NCBI GenBank assembly: GCA_017471125.1
Contig: JAFUWR010000330.1
Location: 1 to 17,770, forward strand
Reading direction: 5' to 3'
DNA: 17,770 nucleotides
Source: Clostridia bacterium
Lineage (GTDB): Bacteria; Bacillota; Clostridia; Christensenellales; Aristaeellaceae
Both the position numbers and the translations under genes were made by a program. A model generated the notes under the pieces. It ran no database searches. It was not told the DNA's origin and worked only from the letters and a program-made list of their open reading frames with translations. Of this stretch, positions 1 to 6,790 are shown one piece after another; positions within the stretch are counted from its first letter, which is position 1; each line of letters starts with the position of its first letter.

Positions 1-1109
1 ACATTCCCGAAAACGCATTGCGGGGTGTACTGGTGTATCTGTGCCTGATGATCGTCCTGGCAGTGGTCCTGTTGTTTGGATACAGAAAGACCTACGATCG
101 CTATGCCGATCAGGGAGAGATCCTCCGTGAGGTCAGCAATCTGGTCAAGACGCCCTCCGGGCAGTTCAAGCTGTCGGTCGATCCGTCGTCGCGATGGGCG
201 ATCACCGAATCCGCCTTTGGGAGCCACACGCCGGTTCACAATGCCCTCGGCGCAGCGCAGGCGGTCTACATATTCGCTGTGATCGTCACGGCGCTTTATG
301 CGCAGTTCGGCCAAGCCAGCGCGGATAATTCCGCCATTGCCTATATCCTGAGCGGCAGGTGGACGAAGGGCTTCAATCTGTTCGCCATCACGAACATACT
401 GTTCCTGTTCATCGAGGTCTCCGTCGTTACGATATTCGTCAGGTTCCTGATCCGCACGGCGACCCGGTATATCGGCACAAAGGGCGAGACCATCGGCAGG
501 CTTCTGATGGATCTCATTGGCTATCTGAGCTTCATCGTATTCGCGTATTTCGCGCTTTCGTACATCGGCATCGATACGGGGGCGCTGGTCGCCTCCCTCG
601 GCATCATGACCTTCGCGCTGTCCCTGGGGGCGCAGGACCTGATCAAGGATATCCTGGCCGGGTTGACGATTGTTATCGACGGGGAATACCAGGTGGGCGA
701 CATCATCGATATCAACGGTTTCCGGGGCACGGTGCTGGAGGTAGGCGTGCGAACCACCAAGATCGAGGGCCGGGGCGGAAATATCCTGATCGTGGGCAAC
801 CGGGATGTGAAGAACGTGATCAATCGGACGCGCAAGAATTCCTGGTACGCGCTGGAAGTCAATATCTCTGAAACCGAGGACCTTGGCAAGGTGGAAGCGC
901 TGCTCAATGAGCGCCTGCCCGAAATCGGGAGGGACATCCCGGAGATCATCAGCGGCCCCTTCTACAAGGGCGTCGTGAACATTGGAAAGAGCACGCTGGC
1001 CCTCTCGATCATCGCGGAGTGCGTGGAGGACGACTATCACCAGGTACAGCGGAGGCTCAATCGCGCCATAGCGGTGCTGCTCGAAGAGGTTGGGATCTCA
1101 CTCAAATAG
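1..1109 (+). CDS. MscS-family mechanosensitive channel, 5' end outside window
   Basis: Small-conductance mechanosensitive channel family protein, which would release solutes through the cytoplasmic membrane on hypo-osmotic shock. The reading frame is open to the left edge; the first possible start in view, a TTG at 18, has no ribosome binding site, so the true start lies upstream. Counting from that TTG, hydrophobic segments are seen at about residues 2-20, 80-98, 122-145 and 168-184. The pore helix and start of the beta domain follow at about 188-250, with the Gly/Ala-rich stretch ALVASLGIMTFALSLGAQD, then the VGDII and GTVLEVGVRTTKI segments typical of the family. About 55 residues separate the first two hydrophobic segments. 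It is convergent with the exported-enzyme operon, 83 nt apart, with no clear terminator between them. Family assignment is firm; gating and ion preference cannot be read. Confidence 0.9.
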   Translation, partial: IPENALRGVLVYLCLMIVLAVVLLFGYRKTYDRYADQGEILREVSNLVKTPSGQFKLSVDPSSRWAITESAFGSHTPVHNALGAAQAVYIFAVIVTALYAQFGQASADNSAIAYILSGRWTKGFNLFAITNILFLFIEVSVVTIFVRFLIRTATRYIGTKGETIGRLLMDLIGYLSFIVFAYFALSYIGIDTGALVASLGIMTFALSLGAQDLIKDILAGLTIVIDGEYQVGDIIDINGFRGTVLEVGVRTTKIEGRGGNILIVGNRDVKNVINRTRKNSWYALEVNISETEDLGKVEALLNERLPEIGRDIPEIISGPFYKGVVNIGKSTLALSIIAECVEDDYHQVQRRLNRAIAVLLEEVGISLK

Positions 1110-1192
1110 CTGCGTGCGATCCTCGTAACCGTCGATCTTCTCTTCGGCCAGCGGCTGAACGGTCTTTCGCGGTTTGCCTCCATCGATCGATC

Positions 1193-2314
1193 CTAATGAT
1201 GGATCGTACCCGTGACATCGAACTCGTAATAGCTTTCATAGTTCTGGAACGGCCAAACCTTGACCGTCTTCCGGGCATTGTTGTAAATGGCGCTGTATTG
1301 CGTCATGGAAGTGCCGGTGGATTCAGTATATTCGTTCTGGACCGCGCTTTGCAATATGACCAATGCAGCCGATTCTGGCATTACCGTGCGATAGTCTTCC
1401 GTATTCTTATCCCTGTATCTCCAAAGCTGGCTGGCGATGGTAATAAACCGATGATATCCATGGCCAAAGCCGTACTGGATCAGGCTCTCGCCGCTTTCAT
1501 CATTCATCGTTACCGCGTCTTCCCGCAGCGACCCGTTCTTGTAATAATCCTCAATGTCATCATATCCGAGATAGAAATTGGTCACCACGTCGGAATCTAT
1601 GATCGAGACATCGCTGTTTCGGCTCTCGATCACCGCATAGCGATCCTCTGCGTCCGTCACAAATATGTGGCAGTTCTGCCAGTCCCCCGGCGTGACGATG
1701 GATGTATCGACCTTTCGGATGGCCTCTTCCACGTTGGCACAGTCGTCCAGCATGTATCGGAGGATGATGCTGGCCCCCGCCGCCAGCCTTGCCGGTTGGT
1801 CGCCCTCCTTGATGTCCACCCGCATGATGGAAACAAACAGCCCCTTTTCATTGATGCCATCCATACATTCATAGGGGAGGATATCGAGGATCGAGCTGTC
1901 GAAACCCTCCTGATCCGGTCCGCCTGCACGAAGAAATGGATCGTCCGGGTCGCACCATATGGCGTCGGCAACGGCGATGGATTCGTACTTGTCTTCTGGC
2001 TTGCAGTGCAGCACGATGTTCAGTCCCGTCAGTGTTTGATCCTCTTTGGATATGCGGTGGGGATAATCGTAATTCCTGCATGAGAGCGGTTCCCCTTCCG
2101 GATTGTGAGTGATGAAGGTGGAGCAGCCGGGATCTATGATGCCCGCTTCACGCATGGATTCGATAACATGAGGGCCATAATAGTCCCCGGTATAATCCAT
2201 GAAATAAAGATAGCCGTCATCGTCGAGCTTGGTGACGCTGTGTCCCTCGGCCAATGCGAAGCTGGGGAGCAGCATTGTGAACGCCAACAAGAGTGATATC
2301 ATCCGTAGTCTCAT
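1193..2314 (-). CDS. Exported Ntn hydrolase, choloylglycine hydrolase/linear-amide C-N hydrolase type
   Basis: Predicted secreted or surface amidase of 373 aa. Residues 1-22 form a signal peptide ending in ALA. The family signature follows: a candidate nucleophile Cys64 in GCSTFITHNP, the substrate-loop motif CRNYDYP (79-85) matching the usual GRNYD(F/W), and GINEKGLFVSI further on. Family members (bile salt hydrolase, penicillin V acylase, N-acylethanolamine amidase, AHL acylase) cut linear amide bonds using an N-terminal Cys exposed by processing. Here the Cys lies about 40 residues after the signal peptide, so cleavage at Gly63-Cys64 would be needed for activity. It is the last gene of the operon, 14 nt after the decarboxylase gene, with its own GGAGG 6 nt before the ATG. 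The substrate is unknown; bile salts, N-acyl amino acids and N-acylethanolamines are all possible. Confidence 0.82.
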   Translation of the reverse strand: MRLRMISLLLAFTMLLPSFALAEGHSVTKLDDDGYLYFMDYTGDYYGPHVIESMREAGIIDPGCSTFITHNPEGEPLSCRNYDYPHRISKEDQTLTGLNIVLHCKPEDKYESIAVADAIWCDPDDPFLRAGGPDQEGFDSSILDILPYECMDGINEKGLFVSIMRVDIKEGDQPARLAAGASIILRYMLDDCANVEEAIRKVDTSIVTPGDWQNCHIFVTDAEDRYAVIESRNSDVSIIDSDVVTNFYLGYDDIEDYYKNGSLREDAVTMNDESGESLIQYGFGHGYHRFITIASQLWRYRDKNTEDYRTVMPESAALVILQSAVQNEYTESTGTSMTQYSAIYNNARKTVKVWPFQNYESYYEFDVTGTIHH

Positions 2315-2328
2315 TTAGTACCTCCAAA
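2284..2328 (-). repeat. Start-region repeat, copy at the Ntn hydrolase gene
   Basis: 45-bp stretch covering TTTGGAGGTAC, the ATG and the first signal-peptide codons. It matches the copy at 3603-3647 at 36 of 45 positions without gaps. Several of the mismatches are at wobble positions or in the RBS-to-ATG spacer. Confidence 0.7.
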
Positions 2329-3633
2329 TTATGACCCCACGCCAATTAAACGTCCATAGGCCATGCCCATGTCGATGTGAACGCCCTGCTCCGCAGTCAT
2401 GGCGAAACCGGCGTCCTCGCTGAAGATCATCACGATGTCGCTGCCGCCAAACAGGAAGAAACCCATGGGATCGCCTTTTTTCACGACGGCTCCCGGTGTC
2501 ACTGAGGCCTCGAAGTTCACCGACGAAACCTCACACATACCCACGGGGACAATGGCGGCAAGCCCGCCATTTGCAAGCTTCATAATAATGACGCCACGTG
2601 TCTCAATGGACTGCCAGCCAAATAGCTCCGACCAGTACTCTTTGTATCGCCCGGCTTTCGGATCCCAGGTAATCACCCCTCCAGGCGCGTCATCGGCGGG
2701 GATCACAAAGGCTTCCAATATGGTGCCGCCGACAGGAAAATGGTAGCGGTGATAATCGTTGACATCAAGGAACGTGTGGGTCAGGAGGCCGCCCGCAAAG
2801 GCGTTTGCATAGGCGCTTCCTGCCAACAGGACGGATACGTCCGTCAGTGTTCCGGTCTTGATGGCAATGCCATTCCCGTCCTCGGTATCATCATCTGAAA
2901 CAGGGTTCGACACGCGACTTTTGGCATCAATTGACCAAATACCCTGGGGAACCGAATCCGCGGGCGATGTGACCACGGTATCATCATCCGCCGCGTCGAT
3001 GGGACGCACGGATGGGTCGCTGAGCCGTCTTGCAAAGAAATCATTGAAGGTCTTCCATTTCGCCGCGTCCTCATAGGTTCCGTCGCTCAGGTGAAAATCC
3101 GGATTTGCCAGCGCGTTCTGAAAGTATTCGTCGCACCAGGAAGCCTCGGAACTAAGGAAGGTACCATATTCGGAAGTAAATTTCACCAGCCAACTGCGAA
3201 AGGGCTCGTGGTACATTATGGAGTTGTGATAGTAGCCCTTGTTTGCCAGCGCTTCCAGGGGCTGGTTGCAGACGAAGTAGAAGCAACCCATGCTTTGATC
3301 GATGCGATCATAGAGGGAAACATATTCGTCGGTGGGGCTGATCGCCCATGGCATGGCCCGTATCGACCAATCGATGAATTCATAGTATGATTCCAGCGAA
3401 TCCACTGGATTGGTCTGCGGGTTTGGATTGATGGTTGTAGCCTGTGCAATAGACTGCTCCAACAGGGCCTTCAGCTCCGGATCGTGTTCGACCAGCTGAA
3501 TCAAATCCCAGGTAATAGGCTCGTGTGCTTGCGTGCGAACGATATCCGATGTGATCACTTCGCCATATGCCGGGGCGACGATCAGCAGAATCATTGCGAG
3601 CACCAACAGAAGCGACAACATCCGTTGTTTCAT
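2329..3633 (-). CDS. Exported phosphatidylserine-decarboxylase-like protein
   Basis: 434-aa protein of the pyruvoyl-dependent phosphatidylserine decarboxylase family, which makes phosphatidylethanolamine from phosphatidylserine. Family marks are FNDFFARRL (196-204), SPADS with Asp226, DYHRYHFP (293-300) with His295 and His298, and GGS at 396-398. The last is where the proenzyme would self-cleave between Gly397 and Ser398 to give the pyruvoyl subunit. The classic LGST is replaced by FGGSD, so the residue after Ser is Asp. The Asp/His/Ser set matches E. coli Asp90/His144/His147/Ser254 by motif. Unlike the usual cytosolic-side enzyme, it starts with a clear signal peptide (residues 1-24) and has a long N-terminal region (25-195) not seen in short bacterial forms. 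GGAGG lies 6 nt before the ATG. No phosphatidylserine synthase gene is in view. Confidence 0.85.
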   Translation of the reverse strand: MKQRMLSLLLVLAMILLIVAPAYGEVITSDIVRTQAHEPITWDLIQLVEHDPELKALLEQSIAQATTINPNPQTNPVDSLESYYEFIDWSIRAMPWAISPTDEYVSLYDRIDQSMGCFYFVCNQPLEALANKGYYHNSIMYHEPFRSWLVKFTSEYGTFLSSEASWCDEYFQNALANPDFHLSDGTYEDAAKWKTFNDFFARRLSDPSVRPIDAADDDTVVTSPADSVPQGIWSIDAKSRVSNPVSDDDTEDGNGIAIKTGTLTDVSVLLAGSAYANAFAGGLLTHTFLDVNDYHRYHFPVGGTILEAFVIPADDAPGGVITWDPKAGRYKEYWSELFGWQSIETRGVIIMKLANGGLAAIVPVGMCEVSSVNFEASVTPGAVVKKGDPMGFFLFGGSDIVMIFSEDAGFAMTAEQGVHIDMGMAYGRLIGVGS

Positions 3634-3647
3634 ATTGTACCTCCAAA
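3603..3647 (-). repeat. Start-region repeat, copy at the decarboxylase gene
   Basis: Second copy of the 45-bp RBS/signal-peptide segment, at the 5' end of the phosphatidylserine-decarboxylase-like gene. Downstream of it the two genes are unrelated, so only the translation start and export signal are shared. Confidence 0.7.
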
Positions 3648-3678
3648 CGGTCGAAGCCTGACGATCAGAATAGTGGGA

Positions 3679-3870
3679 CTATCGGTCGTCTGCATCCTTC
3701 TCCGGGTCTCCATCCACTTCCACCAGGCTCAAATCTCCGGACATGAACCGCCACAGCAGCTCCGGCGCGTTGCGCCACACGCCGTCCGCCCCTTTCTTTT
3801 CCACCTTATCGCCGCACTTGCGCACGAGGACATTTCCCTTCACAAACCGATAATATTTCATCTCATTCAT
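3679..3870 (-). CDS. Small protein of unknown function in the exported-enzyme operon
   Basis: 63-aa protein I do not recognise. It has no signal peptide or membrane segment. The N-terminal half is basic and aromatic (YYRFVKGNVLVRKCG), the middle holds GVWRNAPELLWRFMSGD, and the C-terminus is very acidic (EVDGDPEKDADDR). AAAGGA lies 10 nt before the ATG; a second in-frame ATG three codons on is an alternative start. It sits 31 nt after the RelA/SpoT-like gene and 45 nt before the decarboxylase gene, so it is probably translated from the same mRNA. A cytosolic partner or immunity protein for the preceding exported enzyme can be imagined but nothing in the sequence shows it. Confidence 0.65.
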   Translation of the reverse strand: MNEMKYYRFVKGNVLVRKCGDKVEKKGADGVWRNAPELLWRFMSGDLSLVEVDGDPEKDADDR

Positions 3871-3901
3871 GATGTCCGCATCCTTTCACTTTGCTCTGGC
3901 T

Positions 3902-4660
3902 TCAATGGTCGTTCCAAGTATAACCGACAGCGCCTTCCGGCACCGGGACGGCGGCAAAGAGCTCCCTTTGCTTCGCGTTGGCCTCCAGCTTCTCCGCTTC
4001 GGTGGAAGTCTCGCTTCTGACGATCTCATATAGAGCGTGGGTCTTATCCTCCTTGGTCTCAAATGAATCCTGCGTGTGGAATTGTATCTCAAAGAGATAG
4101 CCGCCGGGGGTCCTCAGGTTCGTGTTGATCCCCTTGTAGCCGTCGTTTCCCCAGGTGTTTCTAAAGTATTCCACCTGGTAACCCTGTTCGGCCAATGTCT
4201 TCAGGATCGCGTCCGTACCGGATATATACTGGTCGTCGTCGATGATGAAGGTATAGCGCAGCGCGTCATAGAGCGCGTCGACCGCCTCTTCGAGATCGAT
4301 CTCCATGTCATGCGCGTTGAGCAGCAGCTTCCGGGCGATGCTCTCCGGGGTCTTCTGGCGATGCTCAAGGCCCGTGAGATGGATCGAATCGTTCTCCAGC
4401 GACTGAAGGAGCGGCGTGACGGTGGTCTCCTCCTGAGCCGCCGCCGCGTAGATCCGATCCGCGATCGCGGCGGCACGCGCGGCTTCGTCGGCGGCATCCG
4501 GAGCTACGGCCGCCGCCGCGCCCGCGTCATCCGGCAGGGAATCGGTCGCCTCCAGCACCTGCGCGGCCTCGGCAAGGCCAACGCCGCCTCCAAGTGTGAG
4601 CAGGACGACGAGCAGTATCGCCAGCATCGTTGAGAAAGGATTCATCGTTCGCGTCTTCAT
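3902..4660 (-). CDS. Exported RelA/SpoT-like nucleotide pyrophosphokinase-domain protein
   Basis: 252-aa protein with a signal peptide (about 1-32, cleavage near AEA), an Ala/Asp-rich linker (about 40-75) and a domain resembling (p)ppGpp synthetases. In order: HRQKTPESIARKL has R101, K103, S107 and K111 at the spacing of the ATP-binding R-x-K-x3-S-x3-K motif; YDALRYTFII has D132 where synthetases carry the metal-binding D-x3-R; GYKGIN has Y175 at the GYRSIH position that stacks on the acceptor nucleotide; EIQFHT (191-196) matches the E-x-Q-x-R-T motif. There is no hydrolase HD or regulatory TGS/ACT domain. Secreted relatives are known in principle: Streptomyces extracellular nucleotide 3'-pyrophosphokinases and the Tas1 type VI toxin that makes (p)ppApp. 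AAGGAGG lies 6 nt before the ATG. First gene of a four-gene operon. Activity and acceptor are inferred. Confidence 0.75.
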   Translation of the reverse strand: MKTRTMNPFSTMLAILLVVLLTLGGGVGLAEAAQVLEATDSLPDDAGAAAAVAPDAADEAARAAAIADRIYAAAAQEETTVTPLLQSLENDSIHLTGLEHRQKTPESIARKLLLNAHDMEIDLEEAVDALYDALRYTFIIDDDQYISGTDAILKTLAEQGYQVEYFRNTWGNDGYKGINTNLRTPGGYLFEIQFHTQDSFETKEDKTHALYEIVRSETSTEAEKLEANAKQRELFAAVPVPEGAVGYTWNDH

Positions 4661-4718
4661 TTTTCTCCTCCTTATCCTCTTGTAAAAGCATATTTCCCTC
4701 TAAACACATACCATTTTT

Positions 4719-4747
4719 ATTATACTTGAAAACGCAGGAAAAAGCAA
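4719..4747 (-). promoter_or_regulatory. Promoter for the exported-enzyme operon
   Basis: Read on the minus strand, TTGCTT (4742-4747) and a perfect TATAAT (4719-4724) are separated by 17 bp. Transcription would start about 50 nt before the ATG at 4660, leaving room for the AAGGAGG site. It drives leftward, away from the diguanylate cyclase gene. Confidence 0.6.
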
Positions 4748-4791
4748 CGGCCCCGGGAAAATTGGCAGGTCGCGGGCATATCGCTCGAACA

Positions 4792-4813
4792 TGTGACACA
4801 GAGGGACGGTCCC
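4792..4813 (+). repeat. Half of a REP-like intergenic motif
   Basis: The stretch beginning TGTGACACAGAGGGACGGT resembles one arm of a palindromic intergenic repeat I recall from many Bacillota genomes (arms like GACACAGAGGGACGGTTC). The matching second arm is not present nearby, so this would be a lone or decayed arm. It sits between the two divergent promoters. The identification rests on memory of the motif only. Confidence 0.3.
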
Positions 4814-4839
4814 GATCCCCAAAAAATTTCCCCAGGGTA

Positions 4840-4868
4840 TGGACAAACGCGCATTTTGGTGGTATCAT
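4840..4868 (+). promoter_or_regulatory. Promoter for the LacI-like sensor/GGDEF gene
   Basis: TGGACA (4840-4845, five of six matches to TTGACA) and TATCAT (4863-4868) are separated by 17 bp. Transcription would begin near 4875, about 34 nt before the chosen ATG at 4909. It is divergent from the exported-enzyme promoter, whose -35 lies about 90 bp to the left. Confidence 0.6.
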
Positions 4869-4908
4869 ATATATTGATGGATCATGTTTTCCAAAGAAGG
4901 CTATGCGG

Positions 4909-6786
4909 ATGAGAAACTATCGGATCGCGTTTTTCACGGCGGACTGGAACTACGAGCTGGTGGAGACCACGCTGCACGGGGCCAAGCGCTTCGTGGACGC
5001 GCACGATAACGTGACCCTGTGCGTGTTCGACTGCTTCGGCAAGGACCTGGGCACGGCGAAGGACTGGAGCGAGTACGCCATATTCGACCTGGCGGACCTG
5101 AACCAGTTCGACGGGCTGCTGATCATGGGCAACCAGATCGTGTTGAAGCCGGTGCGCGACGCCATCTCCCGGCGGGTGCTCGAGGCGGGCATCCCCGCGG
5201 TGAGCATCGACTGTCCCGTGGAGGGGGCGACCCAGATCGGCGTGGACAACGAGCAGTGCCAGTACGAGATCGCGGCCCACGTCATCCGCGACCACGGCGC
5301 GAAGCGGCTGGCGTACATCACCGGCATCCTGGAAAACGGCTGTCCCGAGGGTCACCAGCGCATGAACGGCTTCCTGCGGGCGTGCCGGGACAACGGCGTC
5401 AAAGCGCAGGACATCGAGGTCATCGAGGGCACCTGGCGCACCAGCGACGGCGCGACGGTGGCCGAGGACTGGCTGGACGCGGGCAAGCCCCTGCCGGACG
5501 CCTTCGTCTGCGCCAACGACGAGATGGCGCTGGGCCTGATGGAGGCCCTGGGCGACCGGGGCGTGCGCATCCCGGAGCAGGTGATGGTCACCGGCTTCGA
5601 CAACGTGGGCTCCGCCGAGCTTTCGAGCCCCCGGCTGTCCACCGTCGACCGCAACTACGAGCGGCTGGTCTACCAGGCCATACAGGCCATCATCGACAAG
5701 GTGGACGGCCGCGAGCGCCGCGCCTACATCCCCTTCCAGCATGCGATCATCATGTCCGAATCCTGCGGCTGCAAGAACACCGCCCGGGCGCAGTACATCC
5801 GCGACCGCTACTTCCAGCAGACCCGCTTTTTGAAGAGCTTCTACATGCAGCAGGACGCCATGGCCGAGGAATTGCTCGAGGCCAACGACCTGCTCGAGCT
5901 GATGACCATCGTGGAGCGCAACCACAGCATGTTCGGCTGCGACAACGTCTACCTGTGCATCAACGACTACTATTACGAGAACTACGACAAGAAGGCCTGG
6001 CGCCACGGCCCGGAGGCGTTCGGCGAGGAGATGATACTGGCCGCCTGCAAGGAGAGCAACTGCGAGGGCGACGGCGAGCACCGCTATGCCCGGTTCCCCA
6101 CCTACGCGCTGCTGCCCGAAGCCATCCTGCGGCGCGAGCGCTTCCTGGTGTTCTACCCGCTGCACTACAACACCTCCTCCATCGGCTACATCGCCATGAA
6201 CGGCATCAGCCAGGCGGCGAAGGTCAACCTCCACAAGAGCATCTTCAACTTCGTGGAGATCGCCGTGGAGAACGTGCGCAAGAAGGGCCTGCTTCGGCAG
6301 TTGAACGACGTGCTGGACGACCTGTACGTCCGCGACGCGCTGACGGAGCTGTACAACCGCTTCGGCTTTGAGCGCTTCGGCCAGAAGGCGTTCGACGAAT
6401 TCATGGCCCGCGACGGCAGCGCCCAGATACTGTTCATCGACATGGACGACATGAAGGGCATCAATGACCGCTTCGGCCACGAGGTGGGCGACATGGCCAT
6501 CCGCGCCACCGCGGACATCCTGCGCCGCGCCTGCGACGACCGGTCCTTCCTGATGCGCTACGGCGGCGACGAGTTCCTGGTCATCGCCTCCGGGCGGGAG
6601 ACCGCCCTGGAGCAGGACATCCAGCGGGCCGTGGCCGAGCGCCGCGACGGCGGCGACCTGCCGTTCAAGTTGAGCCTGTCCATCGGCATCGTCCGCGCCG
6701 ACGGCGGCGATCCCCGGACGCTGGACGAGTGCATCCTCACCGCCGACCAGCAGATGTACGGGGTCAAGAAGCGGCGGCAGGGGTAA
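4909..6786 (+). CDS. Diguanylate cyclase with LacI-like ligand-binding sensor domain
   Basis: 625-aa cytosolic signalling protein that would make c-di-GMP in response to a small ligand. Residues 1-270 resemble the sugar-binding domain of LacI/GalR regulators: GLLIMGNQ (69-76), PAVSIDCP (96-103), DAFVCANDEMALGLMEAL (197-214) and VTGFDNVGSAELSSPRLSTV (227-246). There is no DNA-binding helix-turn-helix before it. A middle region (about 285-465) with Cys286/288 and an aromatic stretch is unassigned, perhaps a GAF-like fold. The GGDEF domain spans about 468-625, with DALTELYNR, FIDMDDMKGIND, and the active-site YGGDEF (551-556). The inhibitory RxxD site expected five residues before GGDEF is absent, so product feedback may be lacking. 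The ATG at 4909 is preferred over upstream codons because AGAAGG lies 8 nt before it and the promoter is just upstream. Confidence 0.9.
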   Translation: MRNYRIAFFTADWNYELVETTLHGAKRFVDAHDNVTLCVFDCFGKDLGTAKDWSEYAIFDLADLNQFDGLLIMGNQIVLKPVRDAISRRVLEAGIPAVSIDCPVEGATQIGVDNEQCQYEIAAHVIRDHGAKRLAYITGILENGCPEGHQRMNGFLRACRDNGVKAQDIEVIEGTWRTSDGATVAEDWLDAGKPLPDAFVCANDEMALGLMEALGDRGVRIPEQVMVTGFDNVGSAELSSPRLSTVDRNYERLVYQAIQAIIDKVDGRERRAYIPFQHAIIMSESCGCKNTARAQYIRDRYFQQTRFLKSFYMQQDAMAEELLEANDLLELMTIVERNHSMFGCDNVYLCINDYYYENYDKKAWRHGPEAFGEEMILAACKESNCEGDGEHRYARFPTYALLPEAILRRERFLVFYPLHYNTSSIGYIAMNGISQAAKVNLHKSIFNFVEIAVENVRKKGLLRQLNDVLDDLYVRDALTELYNRFGFERFGQKAFDEFMARDGSAQILFIDMDDMKGINDRFGHEVGDMAIRATADILRRACDDRSFLMRYGGDEFLVIASGRETALEQDIQRAVAERRDGGDLPFKLSLSIGIVRADGGDPRTLDECILTADQQMYGVKKRRQG

Positions 6787-6790
6787 AAGG

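Noticed and set aside
1110..1192. Terminator between the channel and Ntn hydrolase genes
   Set aside because: No stable hairpin followed by a T-run is visible on either strand.
1019..2083. 354-codon plus-strand frame across the channel end and the Ntn hydrolase
   Set aside because: It crosses a real stop region and is antisense to a gene with signal peptide and catalytic motifs.
4630..4908. Upstream extension of the diguanylate cyclase frame
   Set aside because: It would overlap the divergent gene's start and both promoters. The sensor domain fold begins at the ATG at 4909, which has a good ribosome binding site.
4882..6480. 532-codon open frame on the minus strand
   Set aside because: It is antisense to the LacI-like/GGDEF gene, with a biased Val/Ala/His/Leu composition and no recognisable motif.
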